Below are positions 8,253 to 17,020 of a DNA stretch of 54,619 bases, piece after piece. The notes under the pieces were generated by a model. It was not told where the DNA came from. It did not search any database and saw only the letters and a program-made list of their open reading frames with translations. Every line of letters begins with the position of its first letter. Positions within the stretch are counted from its first letter, which is position 1. The translations under genes were made by a program, and so were the position numbers. The DNA lies in assembly GCA_019419895.1 (NCBI GenBank), contig JAHZIE010000005.1, positions 1 through 54,619 of the forward strand. Direction: 5' to 3'. The stretch comes from Clostridiales bacterium (GTDB lineage Bacteria; Bacillota; Clostridia; Oscillospirales; Acutalibacteraceae).

Positions 8253-9121
8253 TATCTTTGGGTTACTGTCCCTGTTATGGTGACGATAGTCATCCCAGGC
8301 CCCTCTAAGTCCGCCGCGGGGACAGTGATGGGGGTCCCCGAAGCATTCGGCAAGGTAATCCTGTTATTGGAATCAATGGTATAGTCTCCTGGGGCATAAA
8401 TAAAGGAGGCGTCTCCTGAAAGCAGTCTGACCTCATTTACAGTAAATTCCGCAGGCAGAGTGTCCTGTATTATCACATTCAGTGCAACCTGATTCCCCGT
8501 ATTGAGAAGGGTGAAGGTATAGGTCAAGCTTTCCCCGGGGGCAACAATCCGCTTATCCGGCTGTTTGGAGATGCTGACCTGAGCATAGGCTTCCCTCTGA
8601 ATTTCGGCGGAAGGCGGCGGTACAGCTGAAATCTGCGGTCCTGCCGCGCTTCCGCCGTTTGCCGTCACCTGGGCCATATTCATAATTGTATTCACTTGAA
8701 AATCAATCGTTTCTGACACCACGGCAACATAAACAATTACCGCTTCCTGCCCTGAAAGCAGGGGATCTGGCAGAAAAAAGGTCAGTATCCCCTCTCCCAC
8801 CGTAGGGGTAAGTATTAGCTCCGTTTGGTTCACATACAGCCTCGCGGTTCCCTGTAAATAGGACAGGGGTTCCTGACTGCCGCCCAAATTGTCCTTAACC
8901 GTCACATGATAGAGCGCCTGCGTCCCTGTGTTTTTAATCCGAAAAACATATGTCAGATTCTCTCCAGGGCGAAAGGTTCCCTGAAGGACTGTTTTTACGG
9001 CTGATATGGCATAAGGATCCAGCAAATAGGTGATGGTAACATTGGAATCTGCGGAGCCAAGTGATGCAGAGCCCTGATACTCATAGGTAATACTGGCTTG
9101 GTTTCTCAATGGAGTTGGCAT
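8252..9121 (-). CDS. DUF11-repeat (TIGR01451-type) protein without signal peptide
   Basis: 289 residues beginning MPTPLRNQASITYEYQGSAS. The ATG at 9121 is chosen because GGGAGG sits 9-10 nt upstream; an ATG at 9142 lies before that RBS. It has two Ig-like DUF11 repeats. The first is around residues 35-145 (TFRPGENLTYVFRIKNTGTQ, ALYHVTVKDNLGG). The second is around 190-289 (RIVAPGESLTYTFTLLNTGN, VIIQDTLPAEFTV). DUF11 domains usually occur in very long surface adhesins, yet this protein has no signal peptide, membrane anchor or LPXTG motif. It might be a spore-surface or non-classically exported protein, or intracellular; function unknown. It is monocistronic and convergent with the GNAT gene. 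Confidence 0.75.
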   Translation of the reverse strand: MPTPLRNQASITYEYQGSASLGSADSNVTITYLLDPYAISAVKTVLQGTFRPGENLTYVFRIKNTGTQALYHVTVKDNLGGSQEPLSYLQGTARLYVNQTELILTPTVGEGILTFFLPDPLLSGQEAVIVYVAVVSETIDFQVNTIMNMAQVTANGGSAAGPQISAVPPPSAEIQREAYAQVSISKQPDKRIVAPGESLTYTFTLLNTGNQVALNVIIQDTLPAEFTVNEVRLLSGDASFIYAPGDYTIDSNNRITLPNASGTPITVPAADLEGPGMTIVTITGTVTQR

Positions 9122-9327
9122 CTTTGAAAGCCTCCCATTCACAAATATCTCAATCCCAGCTCCGCATGGCGGATAGATCTGCGCGACACAAGCGGGCGGA
9201 AGAATTCCGATGGAAATATTCCTTGGATCACTATATTATATGCCGCTGTACGCAGCTTGTGACATAAATCTCGTTTTTCTTTTTGCCGCTTCTCTTTTTT
9301 CTCCAATCCGGCCCTTCTCCTTTTCTG

Positions 9328-9356
9328 TTGACAACGGCGCCAATCTGTGCTATAAA
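9328..9356 (+). promoter_or_regulatory. Sigma-A type promoter for the acyltransferase-domain gene at 9404
   Basis: TTGACA at 9328-9333, a 17-nt spacer and TATAAA at 9351-9356, with the ATG 48 nt downstream of the -10. Confidence 0.75.
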
Positions 9357-9403
9357 AAAATATCCTTTCATTTAACAAGCTGAAACCAAAAGAGGGGGAT
9401 TCC

Positions 9404-10225
9404 ATGAATACGCTTCAACAGCTTTGCGAGACATTGGAACTGCCGCTGGAGGTCTCCCAGCGCATTCTTTTATGGGAGCAGGAATGTGATTTTGTCAAAT
9501 TGGCAGACAGCATGAAACTTCTTTTTTCAAAGGACACTTGGGATATGGGACGGGAAAAGCTAAAAGAACTTCTCAGGGAGGATCCCGACGGCATAAAAAT
9601 GCTGACCTGTATGCTGAAATGCGGTCTAACCACTTTGCAACATTATCGGATGCTTGGCATCGACGACGCCATTTTCATTGATACCATGAAATGCTTCCGG
9701 AGATTTGTTCTGGAACATAAGGAAAGTTATGGCACCTACGCCTTTGATCGGGACTGGTGGACCCCCAGGCAGCTTTCAGCCCTCCTTTTCCGAATTGGGG
9801 AGCTGGAATATGAGCTGAATGAATTTGATAGAAAAAGCTGCATCAGCCTTCATATTCCCTCTGATTCCAGGCTGGAAACCTCTCTTCTCCAGGAGTCCTA
9901 TCAAAAGGCGCGCGGCTTAATCAACCAGGTCTTTCCCTCCTATGCCTGCGCTCCCATCCGTTGTTCCTCCTGGCTGCTTTCCCCTGCCCTCTCCCATGTT
10001 CTACCAAGCGGCTCCCGTATTCTCCGGTTTCAGAAGGCTTTTGTGATAGATTCCTTTGACAAGGAAAACCCGGCGTTCATGACCTGGGTTTACAAACGTC
10101 CAGATCTGCCCCTTTCCCAGCTGCCGGAAAATACTACGTTACAGCGCAATTTAAAGGCATATCTCGCTCAGGGAGGAAAAATCGGGGAAGCCGCTGGCTA
10201 TTTGTCAGAGCCCGCCTTTCTATGA
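9404..10225 (+). CDS. Acyltransferase-domain protein (NAT_N/GNAT-like C-terminal, DUF5596-like)
   Basis: 273 residues from ATG 9404 after GAGGGGG. The N-terminal half is helical and charged (MNTLQQLCETLELPLEVSQR to about residue 90). The second half has the GNAT_C-like features FDRDWWTPRQLSALLFRIGE, LEYELNEFD and ISLHIPSDSRLE, common in Firmicutes proteins annotated as acyltransferase-domain or DUF5596 proteins. The C-terminal tail has MTWVYKRPDLPLSQLPENTT. Those proteins are thought to be N-acyltransferase-like, but no substrate is established to my knowledge. The gene is monocistronic with its own strong promoter. The family call rests on remembered similarity and would be settled by a profile search. 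Confidence 0.6.
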   Translation: MNTLQQLCETLELPLEVSQRILLWEQECDFVKLADSMKLLFSKDTWDMGREKLKELLREDPDGIKMLTCMLKCGLTTLQHYRMLGIDDAIFIDTMKCFRRFVLEHKESYGTYAFDRDWWTPRQLSALLFRIGELEYELNEFDRKSCISLHIPSDSRLETSLLQESYQKARGLINQVFPSYACAPIRCSSWLLSPALSHVLPSGSRILRFQKAFVIDSFDKENPAFMTWVYKRPDLPLSQLPENTTLQRNLKAYLAQGGKIGEAAGYLSEPAFL

Positions 10226-10542
10226 AAGGCAAACTTAAATGAAAGTTAGGATGCTAATTCAGCTGTTAAGGCCTTTTTTGTATTGCCCAGTCCGTCTTTG
10301 ACTTTTGTCTCTCAAGGATTAATAACACAATATCCAATATGTTTACGCATGCCTTTGTATTAGATAGTCAACCATCATGTTTGCAGACGCTTCATTGATA
10401 TCATTTTTCTTACCAATTGTGAAGAAGCCTATATAAGGACGGAAGGCCGGATGACAGCCCTGCAATCCCTCATATAACTGATTTTTCCCTTCTTAATGAT
10501 AATCCATTTCCCATTTAATACATTGTCAAACTCAAAAACATA
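10226..10542. other. Intergenic, no gene seen
   Basis: About 320 nt between the convergent acyltransferase-domain gene and secA. It is AT-rich with no start/RBS pairs leading to a plausible frame. Only the secA terminator at its right edge is recognisable. Confidence 0.6.
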
Positions 10543-10575
10543 TCCCCTCAAGACGATGGTTTCGTCTTGAGGGGA
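10543..10575 (-). terminator. secA terminator
   Basis: A perfect 14-bp stem (TCCCCTCAAGACGA at 10543-10556 with TCGTCTTGAGGGGA at 10562-10575), a 5-nt loop and, on the minus strand, a following T-rich stretch (TATGTTTTTG). It lies just past the secA stop. Confidence 0.85.
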
Positions 10576-10598
10576 TTGTTCAAAGCCGGATAGGAAAG

Positions 10599-13340
10599 TT
10601 ATTCATCCCGTCCACAGCATTTTTTATACTTCTTGCCGCTTCCACAGGGGCAGGGATCGTTGCGCCCGATCTTCTTACCCTTTTTCACAGTGGAGCTTTT
10701 CACCGATCCATCTCCTCCGGTATTTTCCGATGGCTTTGCCACCTGTTCCCTCTTCGGCTCCTCCTGGGTGCGGATCCGCACAGTCAGCATCATGCGGGCG
10801 GTATCCTCACGAATAGAGGCGACCATGGCGTCAAACATATCAAAGCCTTCAATCCGGTATTCCACCACAGGATCCCTCTGGGCGTAGGCACGCAACCCAA
10901 TTCCCTGTTTGAGCTCCTCCATGGCGTCAATATGATCCATCCACTGGGTATCTACATTCCTCAGAAGAACAACGCGCTCCAATTCGCGCATAATCTGCTC
11001 TCCATATTCTTTCTCACGCGCGGCGTAAATTTTCTCCGCCCGCTCCTGCAGGGTATTGACGATAAATTCCGGATCCAGCTCCTCGATCTCCTCCTGGGTA
11101 TAATGGAAATCATCGGGAACAGTCAGCCAGCCAAGATAGTAATCCCGCAGGGATTCCAGATTCCAATGTTCCCTATCAGATGCTTTGGGAAGGTACTTTT
11201 CCACATTGGACGCGATAGTCTCAGAAATCATTTTCTGGATCTGATCCTTAATGTTATCTCCATTGAGCACCTGGGCACGCTGTCCATAGATAATTTCACG
11301 CTGCCGGTTCATAACGTCGTCATACTGCAAAACATTCTTTCTGATGGCGAAATTCCTGGACTCCAGCTTTCTCTGAGCGCTTTCTACGGAATTGGATACC
11401 ATCTTATTTTCAATCGGCACATCCTCCTCCAGATTAAACCGGTCCATAATGGCCTGGATCCGCTCGCCGCCAAACAAACGCATCAGATCGTCCTCCAGGG
11501 AAAGGAAGAAGCGGGAAGCGCCGGGATCTCCCTGACGGCCCGCACGGCCGCGCAGCTGGTTGTCAATACGCCGGGACTCATGACGCTCGGTTCCGACAAT
11601 GAACAAACCGCCCGCCTTCAGGACCTCTTCCTCCTCGGATTTTATCTGATCCTTATACTTCTGGTTGAGTTCCTTAAAGGTTTCGCGCGCCTCCAGGATT
11701 TCCTCGTTATCCGTCTCAGAAAATCCCGTCGCCTCGCTGATCAGTTCCTCAGTGTATCCCATGCGGCGCATTTCCGCCTTGGCCATAAATTCGGCGTTGC
11801 CCCCCAGCTTGATATCGGTGCCGCGGCCCGCCATATTGGTAGCAATGGTAACAGCGCCTTTCTTGCCCGCCTGGGAAATAATCTCCGCTTCTTTTTCGTG
11901 ATATTTGGCGTTAAGCACCTCATGCTTAATACCACGCCTCTTCAGCATGGAACTGAGGAGCTCGGATTTTTCAATGGAAATGGTGCCCACAAGAACAGGC
12001 TGCCCCTTTTCATGGCAGGCAATGATCTGCTCTATCACCGCGTTGAACTTCGCCTTTTCCGTTTTATAGACCACATCAGGCATATCGTCGCGGATCATGG
12101 GCTTGTTGGTGGGAACCTCCACAACATCCAGCTTGTAAATCTCCCGGAATTCCTCTTCCTCCGTCATAGCGGTACCAGTCATACCCGACAGTTTGCTGTA
12201 AAGGCGGAAATAATTTTGGAAGGTGATGGTGGCCAGGGTTTTGGACTCCCTTTCCACCTTGACTCCCTCTTTTGCCTCAATGGCCTGGTGAAGTCCCTCG
12301 TTAAAGCGCCGGCCAAACATCAGACGGCCGGTAAACTCGTCGACAATGATAACCTGACCGTCCTTGACGACATAGTCCACATCCTTCTGCATAATGCCAC
12401 GGGCGCGGATCGCCTGATTGATATGGTGCTGGATGGTCATATTGTCCGCGTCAGTCAGATTTTCGATATGGAAGAATTCCTCCGCCTTTTTCACGCCGGA
12501 TGGGGTCAGGGTTGCCGTACGCGCCTTTTCATCCACAAGAAAATCGGCGTCGCTGTATGTTTCATCATTGTCCTCCTTGGCGTTGAGCTCCTTAACCTTG
12601 AGCATGCGGAGGGATTTGGCGAATCTGTCGGCTAAAGTATAAAGCTCCGTCGACTTATCTCCCTGCCCGGAAATGATCAGAGGAGTGCGGGCCTCGTCGA
12701 TCAGGATGGAGTCCACCTCGTCCACAATGGCGAAATTATGGCCCCGCTGCACCTGCTGCTCCTTATAGGTGACCATATTGTCACGCAGGTAATCAAAGCC
12801 GAATTCATTGTTGGTTCCGTATGTAATGTCGGCAGCGTAAGCCTCACGGCGCTGGGCCCCATTCATATCGTGGAGGATCAAGCCCACGCTCAGACCGAGG
12901 AAACGGTAAACCTTCCCCATCCATTCCGAGTCGCGGCGGGCCAGGTAGTCATTGACTGTCACGATATGGACGCCCTTGCCTGATAAGGCGTTCAAATAAG
13001 CCGGGAGAGTGGAAACCAGCGTTTTTCCTTCACCGGTTTTCATTTCACTGATCCTGCCCTGGTGAAGGATAATGCCGCCGATGATCTGGACGGGGAAATG
13101 CCGCATTCCCAAAACCCTGTCTGCCGCCTCGCGGCAGACGGCAAAGGCATCCGGAAGGATATTGTCCAAAGATTCCCCCATCGCCAGGCGGTCTTTCAGA
13201 TGCCCGGTCATTTCAGTCAGCTGCTTGTCGGTATATTTACGGTATTTATCTTCCAGCGCCAGCACCTGATCACAGATTGGCTGGATCCTCTTTAATTCCC
13301 GCTTACTGTAGTTACCGAACAAGGACTTGAAAATATTCAT
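10599..13340 (-). CDS. secA: Preprotein translocase ATPase SecA
   Basis: 913 residues, a full-length SecA. It begins MNIFKSLFGNYSKRELKRIQ. Motor motifs are MKTGEGKTLVSTLPAYLN (Walker A, about residue 100), DYLARRDSEWMG, VDEVDSILIDEARTPLIISG (DEAD box), TNMAGRGTDIKLGG and LRGRAGRQGDPGASRF. The C-terminal tail is a complete SEC-C zinc motif, GRNDPCPCGSGKKYKKCCG. The start ATG follows GAGGTGG. SecA drives secretion of unfolded proteins through SecYEG by ATP hydrolysis at the cytoplasmic membrane. It is transcribed alone, with a terminator directly after it. A possible TATAAT -10 lies at 13424-13429 on the minus strand, but its -35 is weak. Confidence 0.98.
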   Translation of the reverse strand: MNIFKSLFGNYSKRELKRIQPICDQVLALEDKYRKYTDKQLTEMTGHLKDRLAMGESLDNILPDAFAVCREAADRVLGMRHFPVQIIGGIILHQGRISEMKTGEGKTLVSTLPAYLNALSGKGVHIVTVNDYLARRDSEWMGKVYRFLGLSVGLILHDMNGAQRREAYAADITYGTNNEFGFDYLRDNMVTYKEQQVQRGHNFAIVDEVDSILIDEARTPLIISGQGDKSTELYTLADRFAKSLRMLKVKELNAKEDNDETYSDADFLVDEKARTATLTPSGVKKAEEFFHIENLTDADNMTIQHHINQAIRARGIMQKDVDYVVKDGQVIIVDEFTGRLMFGRRFNEGLHQAIEAKEGVKVERESKTLATITFQNYFRLYSKLSGMTGTAMTEEEEFREIYKLDVVEVPTNKPMIRDDMPDVVYKTEKAKFNAVIEQIIACHEKGQPVLVGTISIEKSELLSSMLKRRGIKHEVLNAKYHEKEAEIISQAGKKGAVTIATNMAGRGTDIKLGGNAEFMAKAEMRRMGYTEELISEATGFSETDNEEILEARETFKELNQKYKDQIKSEEEEVLKAGGLFIVGTERHESRRIDNQLRGRAGRQGDPGASRFFLSLEDDLMRLFGGERIQAIMDRFNLEEDVPIENKMVSNSVESAQRKLESRNFAIRKNVLQYDDVMNRQREIIYGQRAQVLNGDNIKDQIQKMISETIASNVEKYLPKASDREHWNLESLRDYYLGWLTVPDDFHYTQEEIEELDPEFIVNTLQERAEKIYAAREKEYGEQIMRELERVVLLRNVDTQWMDHIDAMEELKQGIGLRAYAQRDPVVEYRIEGFDMFDAMVASIREDTARMMLTVRIRTQEEPKREQVAKPSENTGGDGSVKSSTVKKGKKIGRNDPCPCGSGKKYKKCCGRDE

Positions 13341-13690
13341 TCAGAACCCACCTCAAAAAATTATTCTCTTTCTCAGCGAAATTTATTTATAAATTGAGAC
13401 AAATCTCACTTTAACTTATTTATTATAACACATAAAATATGAAAAAACAGTAAATTCATGGGAAAACAGCCTAAAATAAATATATTTTCCATGAATATGA
13501 AATCAGGTTTATCTAAAATGTAAAATTTTAATGAAAAACAATGTGTTTTTATTGATTTTTCCTCTTCCGCGTGATAAACTAAAATTCAATTTGAAAGTTA
13601 ATATTATCTATCTGTATGAGTTTGGCTGCCGTATGGACATACTAATTAAGCAGCCTTTTCCTTTGAAATCCTATATAGGGGAGGAATTCT
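13341..13690. other. AT-rich divergent intergenic region
   Basis: 350 nt separating secA (minus) and the small membrane protein gene (+). It holds the presumed secA promoter (minus-strand TATAAT at 13424-13429). The open frame at 13531-13788 lacks an RBS and overlaps the gene at 13691, so it is not called. Confidence 0.5.
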
Positions 13691-14041
13691 ATGCCATTAG
13701 GGATAGCCCAGATGTCGGCCTTGGCTTCCGCCGCTGGACTGATGGTCTTTGTTTCATTTTTATGCTGCCGCACTACAATAAAATCTAGCTTTATCAGCCG
13801 TGATTATGAAAACCTCAGAATTGGGGGCAAGCAGTATGAATTTATGTGCTGCTCCTACAGCGATGAACAGCGAGGGATGCTTCTCAATGAATCCGGCGCC
13901 GTAAAAGTCGGCGGCTGTCTTGGAAAAATTTCCAATGAAGAAAAGCTGTATGTCCGAACCCTGCAAAATATCAATCCGGACGATTACCTTGCCGTCACAG
14001 GCCCTGGAGGAACGGTGGATCTGTTTCGCCGAATCAAATGA
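13691..14041 (+). CDS. Small hypothetical protein with one N-terminal membrane helix
   Basis: 116 residues from ATG 13691 with a strong RBS (AGGGGAGGAATTCT). Residues about 5-27 (IAQMSALASAAGLMVFVSFL) form one hydrophobic helix that ends in CCRTT. The rest is a soluble domain of about 85 residues: FISRDYENLRIGGKQYEFMC, CSYSDEQRGMLLNESGAVKV, then GGCLGKISNEEKLYVRTLQN. It contains several cysteines (CC near 26, C 53-54, C 75). I do not recognise a family. It may be a membrane-tethered small domain; the clean RBS, codon pattern and coding length argue that it is real. It precedes the HAD gene by 92 nt and may share a transcript with it. Confidence 0.6.
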   Translation: MPLGIAQMSALASAAGLMVFVSFLCCRTTIKSSFISRDYENLRIGGKQYEFMCCSYSDEQRGMLLNESGAVKVGGCLGKISNEEKLYVRTLQNINPDDYLAVTGPGGTVDLFRRIK

Positions 14042-14133
14042 CGCTCTGAATGCCAGGGTGGAATGAGAAGGAAAATCTCCTTCTCTTTTTTTATATTCTT
14101 TTCCCATTTCGTATGATAAGGAGGAGATTCCCA

Positions 14134-14850
14134 TTGCCGCGTTATCCCATTCTTTTATTTGACGCCGACGGTACCCTGTTCGACTTTGAAAAAGCGGAAG
14201 AAAACGCCCTATATCAAGCTTTTCGCACCGTTGGTTTTTCCTGCACGCCGGATATTTACCACCGGTATCATGAAATCAACCGCGGTCTATGGCTCCAGCT
14301 GGAGCAGGGGCTCATCACCAGGGAACGATTGAAAACAGAACGCTTTTCCCTGTTGTTCCAGCAGACCGGCCTGCCGGCTGAATCGGAAGCCTTTGGGCGA
14401 CGCTACACCGACTTTCTCAGCCAGGGCTCCTTTCTACTCGACGGGGCTCTGGAACTTTGCCAATCCCTTTCCCGCCATTGCCGCCTTTCCATCATCACCA
14501 ACGGCAACCTCTCCGTCCAGAAAAAACGCTTTTATTCCAGTTCCCTGGTTCCTTATTTTGAACGGCTTTTCATCTCTGAGGAGCTGGGCTGCAACAAGCC
14601 GGAAAAAGCTTTTTTTGATAAGGTCCTGACGGCTTTGGAGATACATGATCCCTCTCAAGCGCTGGTCATCGGCGATTCCCTGAGCTCGGATATCTTAGGG
14701 GGCATCCATTCCGGGCTGGATACCTGCTGGACAAATTTTAAAAAGGAAATAAACTGTTCCGGCGTCCTTCCCACTTTTGAAATATCTTCCTTCCAGGAGC
14801 TTTTTCCCATTGTGGAGGGACAAGCTTCCCCGCCGCGGGACGAAAATTAG
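14134..14850 (+). CDS. HAD superfamily hydrolase, YjjG-type (non-canonical pyrimidine nucleotidase)
   Basis: 238 residues from TTG 14134, selected because AAGGAGGAG lies 8 nt upstream; the ATG at 14113 would put this RBS inside the gene. All four HAD motifs are present: LLFDADGTLFDF (nucleophile Asp and acid Asp), LSIITNGN, the motif III lysine in ELGCNKPEKAFFDKV, and LVIGDSLSSDILGG. The helical cap follows motif I (EKAEENALYQAF). YjjG-like enzymes dephosphorylate UMP/dUMP/dTMP and damaged pyrimidine nucleotides; substrate choice here is inferred from general similarity. Cytosolic, apparently with the upstream small membrane protein as a neighbour but no obvious functional link. Confidence 0.85.
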   Translation: MPRYPILLFDADGTLFDFEKAEENALYQAFRTVGFSCTPDIYHRYHEINRGLWLQLEQGLITRERLKTERFSLLFQQTGLPAESEAFGRRYTDFLSQGSFLLDGALELCQSLSRHCRLSIITNGNLSVQKKRFYSSSLVPYFERLFISEELGCNKPEKAFFDKVLTALEIHDPSQALVIGDSLSSDILGGIHSGLDTCWTNFKKEINCSGVLPTFEISSFQELFPIVEGQASPPRDEN

Positions 14851-14916
14851 GATTACTACACAGAAATCCAAAGCCTGTCCCCCCATGAATTTTACCACCA
14901 TTTTCAGGCCCGGCTA

Positions 14917-14945
14917 TTGTAAAAAAAGCAAGTTCGCCGTATAAT
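14917..14945 (+). promoter_or_regulatory. Promoter of the NifU-like/GGGtGRT operon
   Basis: TTGTAA at 14917-14922, a 17-nt spacer and a perfect TATAAT at 14940-14945, 68 nt before the ATG at 15013. Confidence 0.7.
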
Positions 14946-15012
14946 AGTATCGCATAGGAAAATTTTAATCTCTATGGAAAATCAAGGAATTCAATGCGAA
15001 AGGAGTACAATT

Positions 15013-15705
15013 ATGAACTATTCCCATGAAGTGGAAAAAATGTGTACTGTCGCCAAGGGACCCCACCATGGTCCTGCCCCAATTCCGGAAGAGGGAAAAT
15101 GGGTCAAGGCCTATGAGATCAAGGATATTTCCGGTTTGTCTCACGGCGTTGGCTGGTGCGCACCCCAGCAGGGCGCGTGTAAGCTTACCCTGAATGTAAA
15201 AGACGGCATTGTTCAGGAGGCCCTGGTTGAAACCCTGGGATGCTCCGGTATGACCCATTCCGCGGCAATGGCCGCTGAAATTCTGCCGGGCAAGACCCTG
15301 TTGGAATGTCTTAATACTGACCTGGTCTGCGATGCCATCAATGTAGCCATGCGCGAAATCTTCAAGCAGCTGGCTTACGGCCGTTCCCAGACCGCGTTCT
15401 CCGAAGGCGGCCTTCCTGTAGGCGCAAGCCTGGAGGATCTCGGCAAGGGACTGCGTTCCCAGGTTGGAACCATGTTCTCCACCGGCGCCAAGGGCGTCCG
15501 CTATATGGAAATGGCAGAGGGTTATGTCCTCAAACTGGCTTTGGACGAAAATGATGAGGTCATCGGCTATCAGTTCGTGCGCCTTGGCAAAATGATGGAG
15601 GATATCCGTCACGGCGTCGATCCGGCGGAAGCATACAAGAAGAATATTGGACAATATGGACGTTTTGACAACGCGGCAAAGTATATCGATCCGCGTGAAG
15701 AATAA
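15013..15705 (+). CDS. NifU/IscU-like iron-sulfur scaffold family protein (partner of GGGtGRT protein)
   Basis: 230 residues from ATG 15013 (AAAGGAG at 14999). An upstream TTG at 14974 has no RBS. The core aligns by eye with IscU: GWCAPQQGACKLTLNVKDGI, VETLGCSGMTHSAAMAAEIL and PGKTLLECLN, keeping the cysteine in a GCSGxxHS loop at about residue 77 and Cys in the WCAP/GAC turn near residue 49. The IscU-type C-terminal cysteine region is replaced by a longer tail (YGRSQTAFSEGGLPVGASLE, then VRLGKMMEDIRHGVDPAEAY). It probably binds a metal or Fe-S cluster, but a standard scaffold role is not shown. It forms an operon with the GGGtGRT gene 32 nt downstream, a pairing I recall as widespread in Clostridia and of unknown function. 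Confidence 0.8.
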   Translation: MNYSHEVEKMCTVAKGPHHGPAPIPEEGKWVKAYEIKDISGLSHGVGWCAPQQGACKLTLNVKDGIVQEALVETLGCSGMTHSAAMAAEILPGKTLLECLNTDLVCDAINVAMREIFKQLAYGRSQTAFSEGGLPVGASLEDLGKGLRSQVGTMFSTGAKGVRYMEMAEGYVLKLALDENDEVIGYQFVRLGKMMEDIRHGVDPAEAYKKNIGQYGRFDNAAKYIDPREE

Positions 15706-15737
15706 GACAGACCATACGATAAAGGAGGACAGACTAT

Positions 15738-16742
15738 ATGGCTAACGATGTAATGTTTGAAGGCAAAGAAAGAAGAATGGCCAAAATAGAAAAGTGTCTT
15801 GCAGAGTATGGCCTTGCCAGCCTGGAAGATGCCCGCGATCTTTGCCTGAGCAAAGGAATTGACTGTGACAAAATTGTAAAAGGCGTTCAGCCCATCGCTT
15901 TTGAAAATGCTGTTTGGGCTTATACCCTTGGCTGCGCCGTCGCTCTGAAAAAGGGCGTGAGCTCTGCCGCTGAGGCCGCGGAAGCCATCGGCATCGGACT
16001 GGAAGCCTTCTGTATCCCCGGTTCCGTAGCTGAGCAGCGCAATGTCGGTCTGGGACACGGCAATCTGGGCGCTATGCTCCTGAGGGATGAAACCAAATGC
16101 TTTGCTTTCCTGGCAGGACATGAGTCCTTTGCCGCCGCAGAGGGAGCAATCGGCATTGCCAAAACCGCAAATAAGGCAAGAAAAGAGCCCCTGCGCATTA
16201 TCCTCAACGGTTTGGGTAAGGACGCCGCTTATATTATTTCAAGAATCAACGGCTTTACTTATGTAAAGACCGACTATGACTTTTACACCGGGGAGCTCAA
16301 AATTTTGGAGGAAAAGGCTTTCTCCGAAGGCGAGCGCGCCGCTGTAAAGTGCTATGGCGCCAATGACGTTCTGGAAGGCGTCGCCATCATGAAGCAGGAG
16401 GGCGTCGATGTTTCCATCACAGGAAACTCCACCAACCCCACCCGTTTCCAGCATCTGGTCGCCGGAACCTATAAAAAATGGGCGATTGAAAATAATAAGA
16501 AATATTTCTCCGTTGCTTCCGGCGGCGGTACTGGACGTACCCTCCATCCGGATAACATGGCTGCCGGCCCTGCTTCCTACGGCTTGACCGACTCTATGGG
16601 ACGTATGCACGGCGACGCCCAGTTTGCAGGCTCCTCCTCCGTTCCCGCCCATGTTGAGATGATGGGCTTGATCGGCATGGGCAACAACCCCATGGTCGGC
16701 GCCACCGTTGCCTGCGCTGTCGCGGTTTACGAGGCGAAATAA
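15738..16742 (+). CDS. GGGtGRT family protein (conserved, function unknown)
   Basis: 334 residues from ATG 15738 after AAAGGAGG. It contains the family-naming motif ASGGGTGRTLHPDNMAAGPA at about residues 260-280. Other conserved-looking blocks are ENAVWAYTLGCAVALKKGV, FCIPGSVAEQRNVGLGHGNL, ITGNSTNPTRFQHLVAGTYK and DAQFAGSSSVPAHVEMMGLI. No signal peptide or membrane helix, so cytosolic. Family members are recognised by this glycine-rich signature and, to my knowledge, have no experimentally assigned activity. Co-transcription with a NifU-like protein hints at a metal- or Fe-S-dependent process. An intrinsic terminator follows directly, so the operon is just these two genes. Confidence 0.88.
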   Translation: MANDVMFEGKERRMAKIEKCLAEYGLASLEDARDLCLSKGIDCDKIVKGVQPIAFENAVWAYTLGCAVALKKGVSSAAEAAEAIGIGLEAFCIPGSVAEQRNVGLGHGNLGAMLLRDETKCFAFLAGHESFAAAEGAIGIAKTANKARKEPLRIILNGLGKDAAYIISRINGFTYVKTDYDFYTGELKILEEKAFSEGERAAVKCYGANDVLEGVAIMKQEGVDVSITGNSTNPTRFQHLVAGTYKKWAIENNKKYFSVASGGGTGRTLHPDNMAAGPASYGLTDSMGRMHGDAQFAGSSSVPAHVEMMGLIGMGNNPMVGATVACAVAVYEAK

Positions 16743-16774
16743 TTCAGCATAGCGTTGAAAAACACTTTCAAACA

Positions 16775-16816
16775 GCGGGACTTTCCAGTGTGTCTCATTG
16801 GAAAGTCCTGTTTTTT
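16775..16816 (+). terminator. Terminator of the NifU-like/GGGtGRT operon
   Basis: A perfect 10-bp stem GGACTTTCCA (16778-16787) with TGGAAAGTCC (16799-16808), followed by TGTTTTTT. Confidence 0.85.
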
Positions 16817-17020
16817 ATGCTGTTTTCCACTACATGATCTTCTCCCTTCCTGCTACAGAAGGGAAATCGCTTTCCTACATACCTATTTCCAGCAGCGATG
16901 TAAACGGACACTATATCCATCCCCAAATGTCGGTCAACCATTCCTGTGCAAATTTGATTTTCTCTGCCTTTTCCTTGCTGCAGTCTTCCGGCAGGATCTT
17001 TCCCTCCGCTTCTTCTGCTG
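16817..17020. other. Intergenic, no gene seen
   Basis: About 200 nt between the GGGtGRT terminator and the promoter at 17021. Short frames on both strands lack RBS support. Confidence 0.5.

Noticed and set aside
9139..9405. Minus-strand open frame of 88 residues between the DUF11 gene and the acyltransferase-domain gene
   Set aside because: It has no RBS and covers the promoter of the next gene; the protein composition is implausible.
10932..12635. 567-residue + strand open frame opposite secA
   Set aside because: It is antisense to an undoubted secA gene, arising from its codon bias.
13531..13788. + strand 85-residue frame before the small membrane protein
   Set aside because: No RBS and it overlaps the better supported gene at 13691 in another frame.
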